64,000 bases of DNA from DSWT01 sp035373625 (GTDB taxonomy: Bacteria > Chloroflexota > Anaerolineae > B4-G1 > SLSP01). Shown here in pieces: positions 9,386-18,087 of the stretch (position 1 is the stretch's first letter; every line of letters begins with the position of its first letter). The stretch lies in contig DAOSNS010000014.1 in the NCBI GenBank assembly GCA_035373625.1, forward strand, positions 24,058 through 88,057. The letters are read 5' to 3'. The notes under the pieces were generated by a model that was given only the letters and a program-made list of their open reading frames with translations, searched no databases and was not told the origin of the DNA. Position numbers and translations under genes: made by a program.

Positions 9386-9510
9386 TTCCACTTGACAGCA
9401 GCGGCTTTCCTTATATGATAGGCCGCTGTGTGGGTTGAACAACTCTTGAAAAATTATCTGCTCAATCTACGGATCTGATGATAAAAAACTTGTAATTCGC
9501 CAGAACAAAC

Positions 9511-11862
9511 ATGACCGAATCATTGAAAATCGAAGCCTACTGTATGAAATGTCGAGAGAAGCGGGAAATGGTGCAGCCTGTTCCCGTTTTCACGGTAAAA
9601 GGACAGCCGGCCGTGGAGGGTGTCTGTCCGGTGTGCGGGACGAAAATGTTCATGATGGGCCGCACTCCTTTGCATGAAAACGTAACACCACCCACGCCGG
9701 CCGAATTGAAATCTGCCGGGAAACTCGTGATTGTGGAGTCACCGACGAAAGCGCGCACGGTGGGGCGTTTCCTGGGGAAGGGCTATACCGTCAAAGCGTC
9801 GGTGGGGCATGTCCGCGACCTGTTGCGTTCACAGCTTTCTGTGGATGTGGAGAACGACTTCGCCCCCAAATATCGTATCCCCAACGAAAAACGCGCGGTC
9901 GTCAAGGAATTGAGCAAGATTGTGCAAAGAGCGGAGGCCGTCTACCTGGCGACCGACCCTGACCGTGAAGGCGAAGCCATCGCCTGGCACCTGAGCGAGG
10001 TCCTGAACCTGCCTCCCCGGCAGACGCACCGCGTTGTCTTTCACGAAATCACCAAGGAGGCGGTGGATGAAGCGTTCGCCAATCCCCGCGACATCAACAT
10101 GGACCTGGTCAACGCCCAGCAGGCGCGGCGCATCCTGGATCGGTTGGTGGGGTATAACCTCAGCCCGCTGCTCTGGCGCAAAGTGCGCAGCCGGCTTTCG
10201 GCGGGACGGGTGCAATCGGTGGCCTTGCGTCTGATTGTGGAGCGCGAACGCGAGATCGAAGCTTTTGTGCCCGTGGAGTATTGGACCCTCGACGCCGAGC
10301 TTGCATCGCAGGCATCGGCAGGAGCCAGGAAGCGTCCGACCTTCAAGGCGCGCCTGGCGCGGATTAACGGTGAGGAAGTGTCCCTGCACAGCGAAGCAGA
10401 AGTCACCCCCCTGCTGGAAGCGCTGGAGCGCGCCATTTACATCGTTTCTAAGGTCAAAGAGGGGCAACGCACCCGCAAACCTTCTGCCCCTTATACCACC
10501 AGCACTTTGCAACAAGAAGGCTCGCGCAAACTCGGTTTTACCGCGCGGAGAACCATGCAGATCGCCCAACAGCTTTACGAAGGCATTGACGTGGGCGGCG
10601 GCGAACTGGTCGGTTTGATCACCTACATGCGCACCGACAGCACCAACATTGCCCAATCGGCGCAGGATGAGGCACGGCGCTTCATCGCCGATACCTACGG
10701 CGCCGAATTTCTACCCCCTACGCCGCCGGTCTATAAAACGCGCGCTAAAGGCGCTCAGGAAGCCCACGAAGCTATCCGTCCTACCAGCGTTCTGCGCACG
10801 CCCGACGGCATCAAGGCGCATCTGACTTCCGAGCAGTATCGCCTCTATGACCTCATCTGGCGGCGCTTCGTGGCCAGCCAGATGGAAGCGGCCGTGTACG
10901 ATACCCTCAGCGTCGAAATTCTCGCCGGCACGGAGACAGATAAGCCTTACCTGTTTCGTGCCTCCGGCTCGACATTGCGCTTCCCCGGCTTTCTGGTGGT
11001 TTACGAGGAGGCCGCCGCCGAGAATAATAATGAGGAGCAGGCGGAAAAAGCTCAACAACTTCCGCCGTTGCGTGTGGACGAGCTGCTGGATCTGATCCGC
11101 TTGTGGCCGGAACAGCATTTTACCCAACCCCCTCCGCGTTACAGCGATGCCTCGCTTATCAAGACGCTGGAAGAATACGGCATCGGGCGGCCCTCGACGT
11201 ATGCCACCATTCTCTCCACCATCGAGCAGCGGGGCTATGTGCGGCGCGAGGCGCGGCGTTATTTCCCCACCGAGACCGGCTTCCTGGTCAACGATATGCT
11301 GGTGGAGAACTTCCCCGATCTGATCAACGTGGACTTTACCGCGCGGATGGAATCCGACCTGGATAACATTGCCGAAGGGACACAGGATTGGGTGACGCTG
11401 GTACGGGACTTCTATGGACCATTCCAGCAAACGCTGGCGCGGGCCGAAGAAACCATCCCCGTCGTGGAGCAAGTCGAGTACGTGGGGCGCGACTGCCCGG
11501 AATGTGGAGCACCCCTGATCGTGCGTTGGGGACGTTATGGGAAGTTTATCGGCTGCTCGAATTTCCCCACATGTCGCTACACCGAACCGTGGCTGGAACG
11601 CATCGGGGTCAAGTGCCCTCGCTGCGCGGATGGCGACATCGTCGAAAAGCGCACCAGGAAAAGCCGCATTTTCTATGGCTGTTCTAATTGGCCAACGTGT
11701 GAGTTCACCACCTGGAAGCGTCCTTTGCCTGCGCCGTGCCCGGATTGTGGCGGTTTGCTGGTCATCGCGCGCAAAGACACGGCCCAGTGTTTGAGCTGTG
11801 AAAAGGAATTTGCCCTGGAAAGCGTGGAGACAGAACCACAAACCGAGGCAATGACGAGTTAA
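9511..11862 (+). CDS. topA: DNA topoisomerase I with N-terminal zinc ribbon
   Basis: 783 aa. Residues 8-50 form an extra zinc ribbon (CMKC...CPVC) of the DUF5679 kind. The Toprim domain (KLVIVESPTKARTVGRFLG, DPDREGEAIAWHL) and the type IA core with active-site Tyr in ITYMRTDST follow. Three C-terminal zinc-finger units end the protein (CPECGAP...C, CPRCADG...C, CPDCGGL...C). It relaxes negative supercoils by transient single-strand cleavage. DUF5679 is best known to me as a stand-alone or fused Chloroflexota domain, so the fusion is a useful lineage hint. Confidence 0.96.
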   Translation: MTESLKIEAYCMKCREKREMVQPVPVFTVKGQPAVEGVCPVCGTKMFMMGRTPLHENVTPPTPAELKSAGKLVIVESPTKARTVGRFLGKGYTVKASVGHVRDLLRSQLSVDVENDFAPKYRIPNEKRAVVKELSKIVQRAEAVYLATDPDREGEAIAWHLSEVLNLPPRQTHRVVFHEITKEAVDEAFANPRDINMDLVNAQQARRILDRLVGYNLSPLLWRKVRSRLSAGRVQSVALRLIVEREREIEAFVPVEYWTLDAELASQASAGARKRPTFKARLARINGEEVSLHSEAEVTPLLEALERAIYIVSKVKEGQRTRKPSAPYTTSTLQQEGSRKLGFTARRTMQIAQQLYEGIDVGGGELVGLITYMRTDSTNIAQSAQDEARRFIADTYGAEFLPPTPPVYKTRAKGAQEAHEAIRPTSVLRTPDGIKAHLTSEQYRLYDLIWRRFVASQMEAAVYDTLSVEILAGTETDKPYLFRASGSTLRFPGFLVVYEEAAAENNNEEQAEKAQQLPPLRVDELLDLIRLWPEQHFTQPPPRYSDASLIKTLEEYGIGRPSTYATILSTIEQRGYVRREARRYFPTETGFLVNDMLVENFPDLINVDFTARMESDLDNIAEGTQDWVTLVRDFYGPFQQTLARAEETIPVVEQVEYVGRDCPECGAPLIVRWGRYGKFIGCSNFPTCRYTEPWLERIGVKCPRCADGDIVEKRTRKSRIFYGCSNWPTCEFTTWKRPLPAPCPDCGGLLVIARKDTAQCLSCEKEFALESVETEPQTEAMTS

Positions 11863-11874
11863 CCGTTTCCCTGG

Positions 11875-11895
11875 AACGTTCCAACGTGTCAACGT
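11875..11895. repeat. Dispersed intergenic repeat (CGTTCCAACGTGTC family), copy 2
   Basis: This exact match to the copy at 8239-8259 lies between topA and the CvpA-like gene, 22 bp before the latter's start codon. Confidence 0.85.
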
Positions 11896-11917
11896 ACCAA
11901 TACCTGGAGGAGGGCGT

Positions 11918-12451
11918 ATGGGACCTGCGGATTTGCTCATCCTTCTTGTTGCTGCGGGCGTTGTCTTTTTCCTGACCTATGCCCGCATGGCAAAAGCGTT
12001 GTTCTCGCTGGCCATATTGTGGGCGGCGACGATGTTTAGCCTGTTGCTTTATAAGGAGGCTGCGTACCGCATCCAGGCGGTTGCCGGACCCGATACCTCG
12101 GTCACTGAGGGGCTTATGTTCATCGCGCTGTTCGCGCTCTTTTTCGGACTTGGCTACGCTGCCATTCACGCAGCATTCCCGGTGACCAAACTGCCCAAAT
12201 TAGGCATTCTGGATCCCTTGATGGGACTTTTGCTGGGGATCATCGTCGCGGCGGTGATGGTGGCGTTGTTCCAAAGCGCCATCGGCCTCATGGTCAGTGA
12301 GCGTTGGACCAATCCACGAACCTGGATCACCTGGCGCAACAACTATCTGGCTTCGCCACTACGCCCGTTTTCGATAAAACTGTTGAGTCTCTATCGCTGG
12401 CTGTTTGCACCTTTCTTCCGCATCCCGCCGCCGATCCTGACGCCACAATAA
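11918..12451 (+). CDS. CvpA-like integral membrane protein
   Basis: 177 aa with a ribosome site GGAGGAGG 6 bp before the ATG. About four hydrophobic helices are visible (5-20, 27-45, 62-85, 101-125), with a short loop and conserved GILDPLMGLLLGII resembling the G-x-x-D-x-x-x-G region of CvpA/colicin V production proteins. The cytoplasmic tail is short and basic. Its position just before mutS2 recalls the cvpA (yshB)-polX-mutS2 order of Firmicutes, which supports the call. The molecular function of this family is poorly defined. Confidence 0.6.
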   Translation: MGPADLLILLVAAGVVFFLTYARMAKALFSLAILWAATMFSLLLYKEAAYRIQAVAGPDTSVTEGLMFIALFALFFGLGYAAIHAAFPVTKLPKLGILDPLMGLLLGIIVAAVMVALFQSAIGLMVSERWTNPRTWITWRNNYLASPLRPFSIKLLSLYRWLFAPFFRIPPPILTPQ

Positions 12452-12548
12452 CCAATCTTAAAGAATTTTGCATCAATCTGCGGTTCACCGGCGGTTGGAA
12501 TAACATTCCGCCGTTTTACCGTTTCAACGAGTTCTCAAGGGAATCTTC

Positions 12549-14957
12549 ATGAATCGTCATTGGGTCACGCTTGAATATCCCGAAATCTTGAAACGCCTGG
12601 CGCACTACGCCGACTTTTCCGGCGGCGCGGACCTGGCGCTTTCCCTGTTGCCGACTCCCGACTACCGCGAAGCCCGCGAGCGTCTGGCGTTGACCCGCGA
12701 AGCGCGCGCTCTGTTGGATGTACGTCCGGATTTCGCGCTGGGCGGTGTGGGCGACATCCGTCCCTTTGCGGAACGTGCGCGCCGCGGCGTGACCCTGCAA
12801 CCTGCCGACTTCCTTCAGATACACGACACATTGGTCAGCGCCGGGCGTGTGAAGCGCACGTTGACGCAGTTGGAAACACAATTCCCCGGCCTGGCCGACA
12901 TCGCCTGGCGTATTCAGCCTTTGCCCAACCTGGTGGAAACGATTGTGCGCGTGTTTGACGACCGTGGCGAGGTCCGCGACAACGCCTCGCCGGAGCTGGC
13001 GCGTATCCGTCACGATCTGCGGGTCGCCCAGGAACGCATCCAGGAGCGACTGCGGCGCATCATCACTTCGGCGGAAGTGGCCCCTTATCTTCAGGAATCC
13101 ATCATCACCCGCCGCGAAGGCCGCTTCGTCATCCCCGTGCAGGCCGATTTCAGAGGACACGTTCAGGGGATCGTGCATGATCGTTCGGCAAGCGGCGCGA
13201 CGCTCTTCATGGAACCCGCCGCCGTCGTCGAGTTGAATAATACCTTGCGCGAACTCACCCTGGCCGAAGAAGAGGAAATTTATCGCCTGCTGCGGATGTT
13301 GACCGACCATGTTGGCCGTGATGCCGACGAGATCATGGCGACGTTGGACGCCCTCTCCGAGATTGATCTCACGTTTGCCAAAGCGCGTTACGCCATCGAG
13401 ATTGACGCCACCGAACCGGAACTGCTGCCGATTCCTGAGCAACCGGCCCCGCCTCGCGACGGCAACCTGCATCCCGGCACCGTGGTGTACCTGCCCGGCG
13501 CCCGTCACCCGCTGCTCAATCCCGAAACCGTGGTGCCGGTCAATGTGGAACTGGACGACGACACCCACATCCTGGTCATCACCGGCCCGAACACCGGCGG
13601 CAAGACGGTCTGCTTGAAAACTGTGGGCCTGCTCACCCTGATGGCGCAGGCCGGCCTGCACCTGCCGACCGATTCCGGCGCGCGTCTCTCGTGCTTCGAG
13701 ATGGTCGTCGCGGACATCGGCGATGAGCAATCCATCGAACAAAGCCTCTCGACCTTCTCGTCGCACCTCACCAACATCATCTCGTTTCTGGAGCAGGTGG
13801 ATCACCGGTCGCTGGTGTTGTTGGACGAATTGGGAGCCGGCACCGATCCCGCCGAAGGCTCCGCGCTGGCACGCGCCTTGCTGGAGGCTTTCCGCAGACG
13901 GCGTTGCACAGCTTTCGTGGCTACGCACTACCCGGAGCTAAAACTGTACGCGCACGGCACGCCGGGGGTGCGCAACGCCTCGATGGAATTCGATGTGGAA
14001 ACGCTGGCGCCCACTTACCATTTGATCATCGGCCTTCCCGGACGCTCGAATGCCTTTGCGATTGCCCGTCGCTTGGGATTACCCGAAGGCATCGTCATGG
14101 AAGCGCGCAAGATGGTCTCCGGCGAGGAATTGCGCGCCGACGATATGTTGGAGGATCTGCATAACCTGCGCTTGCAGACCGTCCGCGCGCGTGATGAGGC
14201 GCGGCAGGCGCACAAGGAATCCGAAGCGCTGGCCGGCGATCTGCGCAAACGCCTGCGCAACATCGAGGAAGAACGCCGGGAGATTCTGCGCAAGACAGAG
14301 CAAGAAGCGCGCGACGAACTTGCGGCTTTGCGTGAGGAAATCCGCGCGTTACGCCAGCGTCTCCTTTCGGCAGCGTGGCGTGAAGCGCAGCCGGTGTTGG
14401 AAGAAGTCTCGGCAGAACTCGACGAGCTGGAGTTCTCCATGCCCACAACGGAACCGTCGGTGGCGGACGTGCTGACCGCGCCGGAAACGGCTGCTCCTAC
14501 CGGCCCCATCCGCGAGGGAGACACGGTGAAGCTGCTCTCGCTGGGGGTTCAGGGTCAGGTGATCGCGGTGGAAGGCGACGAGATCGTCGTGCAGGCCGGT
14601 CCGCTGCGCACGCGCGTCGGCGCCGATGCCGTTGAATTATTGCACCGCGCTCAACCCTCGAAAGTCGTTTCCGACGGCATCAAGGTTCCGTCGCGTGGAC
14701 CGTCGCCGGGGCTGCAAATTGACCTGCGGGGACAAACCGTCGAAGAGGCCCTCGAGCGTCTGGATCGCTATCTGGATGACGCCGCGATGGCCGGCCTGCC
14801 CTGGGTGCGGATCGTTCATGGTAAAGGCACCGGCAAGCTGCGCCGCGAGGTCCGGGACTTCATCGCCACCCATCCCCTGGTCAGCGCCTATGAATCTGCC
14901 GCCGAAAATGAGGGTGGGGACGGCGCCACGGTCGCGCACCTGGTCCATAGTGGATGA
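12549..14957 (+). CDS. mutS2: Endonuclease MutS2
   Basis: 802 aa. The MutS core lacks the mismatch-recognition domain. The ATPase has Walker A GPNTGGKTVCLKT and Walker B LVLLDELGAGTDP. A long coiled coil (about 515-615, LRKRLRNIEEERREI) follows, then a C-terminal Smr nuclease domain with LQIDLRGQTVEEAL and VRIVHGKGTGKLR. MutS2 restrains homologous recombination and, in Bacillus, also rescues collided ribosomes. The start has AAGGGA upstream. A stable hairpin at 14972-15002 follows. Confidence 0.95.
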   Translation: MNRHWVTLEYPEILKRLAHYADFSGGADLALSLLPTPDYREARERLALTREARALLDVRPDFALGGVGDIRPFAERARRGVTLQPADFLQIHDTLVSAGRVKRTLTQLETQFPGLADIAWRIQPLPNLVETIVRVFDDRGEVRDNASPELARIRHDLRVAQERIQERLRRIITSAEVAPYLQESIITRREGRFVIPVQADFRGHVQGIVHDRSASGATLFMEPAAVVELNNTLRELTLAEEEEIYRLLRMLTDHVGRDADEIMATLDALSEIDLTFAKARYAIEIDATEPELLPIPEQPAPPRDGNLHPGTVVYLPGARHPLLNPETVVPVNVELDDDTHILVITGPNTGGKTVCLKTVGLLTLMAQAGLHLPTDSGARLSCFEMVVADIGDEQSIEQSLSTFSSHLTNIISFLEQVDHRSLVLLDELGAGTDPAEGSALARALLEAFRRRRCTAFVATHYPELKLYAHGTPGVRNASMEFDVETLAPTYHLIIGLPGRSNAFAIARRLGLPEGIVMEARKMVSGEELRADDMLEDLHNLRLQTVRARDEARQAHKESEALAGDLRKRLRNIEEERREILRKTEQEARDELAALREEIRALRQRLLSAAWREAQPVLEEVSAELDELEFSMPTTEPSVADVLTAPETAAPTGPIREGDTVKLLSLGVQGQVIAVEGDEIVVQAGPLRTRVGADAVELLHRAQPSKVVSDGIKVPSRGPSPGLQIDLRGQTVEEALERLDRYLDDAAMAGLPWVRIVHGKGTGKLRREVRDFIATHPLVSAYESAAENEGGDGATVAHLVHSG

Positions 14958-14971
14958 GAAAGGCCCAAACA

Positions 14972-15002
14972 ATAAGGGCTTAGCTTGAGGCTAAGCCCTT
15001 AT
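14972..15002. terminator. Hairpin after mutS2, probable bidirectional terminator
   Basis: A perfect 13-bp inverted repeat (14972-14984 with 14990-15002, loop TTGAG) lies between the convergent mutS2 and fmdB genes. The T-tract is weak, so termination is inferred from position. Confidence 0.65.
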
Positions 15003-15025
15003 GTATGGTATGAAAGTTTTGGGGA

Positions 15026-15319
15026 CTACGCTTTGGCGTCGTCGCCGGCAGCGGAAGAGGTGGTTTCGGCTTTGGCGGTGCTCTTCTCTTCCGTCGTGTG
15101 CTTTTCGTCCTTACGACTGCCGGCTACGGCTGTTGGGGATTTTGAACGATTGTCGGTGACATAAAATCCCGACCCCTTAAAAATAATGCCGGCGGGATGG
15201 ATCAAGCGCACGACCGGCCCCTCACACTCTGGACATACGGTAATCGGCTTGTCTGTAAAGTGCTGGCGACGCTCAAAACGTAATCCGCACTCCTGGCATT
15301 GATATTCATACAACGGCAT
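15026..15319 (-). CDS. FmdB-family zinc ribbon protein
   Basis: 97 aa from the ATG at 15319; GGAGGTGAG lies just upstream on this strand. The N-terminal MPLYEYQCQECGLRFE and CPECEGPVVR form the CxxC...CxxC zinc ribbon of the FmdB/CxxC_CXXC_SSSS family, and GSGFYVTDNRSKS is the usual end of the conserved part. The last 35 residues are low-complexity and Ala/Lys/Glu-rich. The family is putatively regulatory, named from formamidase operons, but its biochemistry is unclear. It is a stand-alone gene. Confidence 0.9.
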   Translation of the reverse strand: MPLYEYQCQECGLRFERRQHFTDKPITVCPECEGPVVRLIHPAGIIFKGSGFYVTDNRSKSPTAVAGSRKDEKHTTEEKSTAKAETTSSAAGDDAKA

Positions 15320-15413
15320 AGTACTCACCTCCCCTAACAATAGCGTCCTTAATTATATGCCTTTTGTGTTACTTGGCAAGTCCGACGATCAATCGTTGGT
15401 CTAACAAAGACAA

Positions 15414-15440
15414 AGCCCGCTTGAGCGGGCTTGAGCTTTC
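15414..15440 (-). terminator. Terminator of the TumE/TumA-like operon
   Basis: AGCCCGC...GCGGGCT (15414-15420 with 15425-15431) followed on the minus strand by T-rich TTTGTCTTTG. It lies downstream of the two-gene minus-strand operon at 15542-16223. Confidence 0.7.
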
Positions 15441-15541
15441 TGAACCTGCTGATTTATCACCAGGCGGTGGGCACGGTACAGACCGCCGATTTTTCAAAAC
15501 GGTCCAGAGTGTAGACCAATTTCAGAAGCGAACCATCCCCA

Positions 15542-15934
15542 CTACCTAAACAAAAGCGTTTCCTGGTAGCTCATGATTTCGGCCAACACCTCGGCCAATA
15601 AAGGAGCAGGCGCATTGATCACCCCATCTGGAGTGTGTTTGTGTTCTCGCATCGGCAGGGCCGGGCGGTGGCGCGCGTTATCATAGCGAAAGAGTAGCTG
15701 GTGATTGGCATCTTGATAATGATAAGTGTACATGAGCTTTTCTACTTGTCCGTGCGCCTCATCAAGGAACTCGGCAAAATGCAAGATTGAACCATCCGCA
15801 AATATGACTGCGCCACTGAGATAACCTTGCAAGCCAGGACGTACTTCGCAATTTACGCTAGCGCTGACAACCAGGTCTGCAGCAGAATACGCATCCACAC
15901 AGGTGCGAATCTGTTCAAAGTAACGCTGGATCAC
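15542..15934 (-). CDS. TumE-like toxin (DUF6516 family)
   Basis: 130 aa with a GTG start at 15934 (GGAG about 10 bp upstream on this strand). The FADGSILHFAEF strand, MYTYHYQD, LLFRYDNARHRP and HKHTPDGV are the signature of the DUF6516/TumE family, in which TumE is the toxin of a type II toxin-antitoxin system. Its start overlaps the end of the upstream partner gene by 20 bp, implying translational coupling. The order here is antitoxin-like gene first, toxin second. I am confident of the family and moderately so of the toxin role. Confidence 0.78.
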   Translation of the reverse strand: MIQRYFEQIRTCVDAYSAADLVVSASVNCEVRPGLQGYLSGAVIFADGSILHFAEFLDEAHGQVEKLMYTYHYQDANHQLLFRYDNARHRPALPMREHKHTPDGVINAPAPLLAEVLAEIMSYQETLLFR

Positions 15935-16223
15935 GATATTTGATCTCCGTTAGCTGCTGTAATTTTTCCTCGAGACGTTGTAGCAGGGCGTATTCGCCAG
16001 CCCATTGCACATATTCATCGTCGCCACCAACAAGGTCCTCTGCGGCCATTTCAGCCATAAAGTGCGCCGATGTGACATTATATTTTTGCTCGAATACGGC
16101 CAGGCGTTGTCGTGCTAACTGCAATCCTAATTCCAGGCGAGCAATTTGACCGGCGATCGCTGCGCGAATCAGATCAAACACCTCTTGAGATTTTTGAGCA
16201 GGTTCGACATAAACGGTAGGCAT
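15915..16223 (-). CDS. TumA-like antitoxin candidate
   Basis: 102 aa from the ATG at 16223, which follows AAGGAGG; longer frames lack this. The protein is mostly helical, with a heptad-like stretch (LIRAAIAGQIARLELGLQLA) and a C-terminal LLQRLEEKLQQL. No recognised DNA-binding motif is visible. It is assigned as antitoxin from its position, 20 bp overlapping the TumE-like gene, and from its small size. The sequence alone would not prove this. Confidence 0.6.
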   Translation of the reverse strand: MPTVYVEPAQKSQEVFDLIRAAIAGQIARLELGLQLARQRLAVFEQKYNVTSAHFMAEMAAEDLVGGDDEYVQWAGEYALLQRLEEKLQQLTEIKYRDPALL

Positions 16224-16241
16224 ACGATATTCCTCCTTCAA

Positions 16242-16548
16242 TTTAAGTATATCTATACCTCGCTTTTACGCAAATTGTCCCTGATTCGTTTTGACTGAGG
16301 GCTATCGCATTGGGGAAACTTTGTCTCGCTGTGCTGTCTGTTGTGCTGCTGAAGCGGCATCTTTAGGGGGGCGGGGCTTCGCTCTGCCATAAAAACCCCC
16401 TTTCTTTGGCCTTTAGGCCATATTCAGTTCCCGGAAGCGGCCAATGCGATAAGCCCTACGCTTTGACTTGACAAACTGCTGCTTTCCGTTACCATAGCGT
16501 ATGGAGTGCGGTTGCGTAGGTTCAACGTAACCGGGAACTATGGGTGAG
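16242..16548. other. Structured intergenic region upstream of SRP RNA
   Basis: No gene is seen here. A hairpin at 16365-16401 (AGGGGG with CCCCCT, inner GCGGGGC with GCTCTGC) and a small TGGCC/GGCCA hairpin at 16407-16420 are visible. On the minus strand these lie upstream of the TumA/TumE-like operon. Their role is unknown. Confidence 0.4.
16468..16495 (+). promoter_or_regulatory. Candidate promoter of SRP RNA
   Basis: A perfect TTGACA (16468-16473) is followed after 16 bp by TACCAT (16490-16495). The predicted start near 16502 would give a short 5' leader before the SRP RNA helix, to be trimmed by processing. Confidence 0.5.
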
Positions 16549-16695
16549 GACGATGCTCGACGGGGGCCGAAGATTGGGTCCTGCGCGGCGGAAACCTTCG
16601 AACCCCGCCAGGTCCGGAAGGAAGCAACGGTAAGGAGGTCTTTCCGGGTGCCGCAGGGGTGCCTGGTCTCCGGTCCCCTTCGGGCATCGTCTTTT
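16549..16695 (+). ncRNA. ffs: Signal recognition particle RNA (small bacterial type)
   Basis: The apical domain that binds Ffh is unmistakable: CCAGGTCCGGAAGGAAGCA with GGTAAGG at about 16608-16637. The flanks pair as a long helix: GGGGGCCGAAGA (16562-16573) with TCTCCGGTCCCC (16667-16678). A further perfect 12-bp helix follows, GACGATGCTCGA (16549-16560) with TCGGGCATCGTC (16680-16691), counting one G-U pair, and then TTTT. The outer helix plus T-run could act as the terminator, so the mature RNA may be shorter, about 16561-16679. It partners the Ffh encoded at 4311. Confidence 0.93.
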
Positions 16696-16713
16696 AAGTT
16701 GAGAGATTGAAGA

Positions 16714-18087
16714 ATGAACTGGTTCCATAAACTGGCGACCTTTGTGCTGGCATGCCTGGCCCTGGTAGCTTTGACCGCCGGGTATCGGGCAACGGCCATG
16801 GCGGTGACCGTGACCGTGGACAGCACAAGTCGTATTGTGCGTACCCATCAGCCGACCGTCGCGTTGCTGTTGACCGACCTCGGCCTCAGCTTGCGCCCCG
16901 AAGACCGCCTGTCCCCTTCGATGGAAACCCCCTTGCGCTCTGGCCTGGAAGTGCGGATTGAGCGGGCGAAACCGGTCGTCATCGTGGTAGATGGGCGTGA
17001 ACGCCTCCTCTATGCCCATCAAGAGAGCGCCGCCGATCTGTTGGCGCTTGCGGGCATCACGCTGGACACTCACGATAGCGTCCAGATCCGGCCTGCTACA
17101 GCGATGGACCCGCCGGACACCCGTTTCCGCATCGTTGTTGAGCGCGCTGTGCAGATTGTGTTGGAGGATGGCGGCATGCGCACAACGCTGTATTCCAATG
17201 CGGCCACGGTAGGGGCGGCCCTGTATCAGGCCGGGATTCAGTTGTACCGCGCCGATCGCGTCTATCCCGATCTGGCGACGCCGCTACAAAACGGCATGCA
17301 CATCCGCACCGAGCGTTCGATTCCGGTTGCCGTCCACATGGACGGACACGTGCTGCGCACGCGGACCCATCGGAACCGGGTGGGGGAGGTGCTGGCAGAC
17401 CTGGGGGTGACGCTCAACGGGCAGGATTACACCACGCCGGCCCTGGATGCTCCGCTCGGAAACGGCGGAGAGATCTATGTCCATCGGGTGACCGAAAGTG
17501 TGGTCGTGGAGCAAAGTCCAATCCCCTACGATTCTGTGTGGCAGGCCGACCCCGATTCTGAAATTGACACGCAGCGCTTGCTTCAGGAAGGCGCGCCGGG
17601 TGTGTTGGAGCGCCGCATCCGCCTGCGTTATGAGGATGGGCAGGTGGTGGATCGCTGGGTGGAAGGCGAGAGCGTGGTGCTCCCTCCGACAAACCGCGTG
17701 ATGGGCTACGGCACGAAGATCATCGTGCGGCAACTGGCGACAGAGAGCGGCGTGATCGAGTATTGGCGCGTGATCCGCATGCTGGCGACCTCATACAGCG
17801 CAGGGACGGCGGGGGTTTCGCCATCGTCGCCCTACTACGGGCGCACGGCGACCGGCATGCAAATGCGTCATGGCATCGTGGCGGTAGACCCTAATGTCAT
17901 TCCTTTGCGAACGCAAGTGTATGTGCCCGGTTACGGCATCGGTTACGCGGGCGATACCGGCGGCGCCATTCGGGGGCGGCGCATTGATTTGGGATTTGAT
18001 GATTCCAATCTGCAACTCTGGTATCGTTGGGTGGATGTTTACCTGCTCACGCCGGTGCCGGATGTCATCAATTACTTCGGCCCATGA
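16714..18087 (+). CDS. DUF348/G5/3D-domain cell-wall protein (YabE-like)
   Basis: 457 aa. An N-terminal signal or anchor (residues 6-28) is followed by three ubiquitin-like DUF348 repeats (for example TVTVDSTSRIVRTHQPTVA, VVIVVDGRERLLYAHQESA and IPVAVHMDGHVLRTRTHRN). A G5 domain (about 280-345) and a C-terminal 3D domain with MLATSYSAG, RTATG, GIVAVDPNVIPL and GRRIDLGFDD complete it. The Asp triad marks a lytic transglycosylase-like fold related to Rpf and YuiC. It is exported and probably remodels peptidoglycan. Its stop overlaps the rsmA start (ATGA), as in the yabE-rnmV-ksgA order of Bacillus. Confidence 0.88.
   Translation: MNWFHKLATFVLACLALVALTAGYRATAMAVTVTVDSTSRIVRTHQPTVALLLTDLGLSLRPEDRLSPSMETPLRSGLEVRIERAKPVVIVVDGRERLLYAHQESAADLLALAGITLDTHDSVQIRPATAMDPPDTRFRIVVERAVQIVLEDGGMRTTLYSNAATVGAALYQAGIQLYRADRVYPDLATPLQNGMHIRTERSIPVAVHMDGHVLRTRTHRNRVGEVLADLGVTLNGQDYTTPALDAPLGNGGEIYVHRVTESVVVEQSPIPYDSVWQADPDSEIDTQRLLQEGAPGVLERRIRLRYEDGQVVDRWVEGESVVLPPTNRVMGYGTKIIVRQLATESGVIEYWRVIRMLATSYSAGTAGVSPSSPYYGRTATGMQMRHGIVAVDPNVIPLRTQVYVPGYGIGYAGDTGGAIRGRRIDLGFDDSNLQLWYRWVDVYLLTPVPDVINYFGP

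Noticed and set aside
18027..18083. Earlier start for rsmA
   Set aside because: The extension lies inside the 3D-domain gene in another frame; the ATG overlapping its stop is the natural start.
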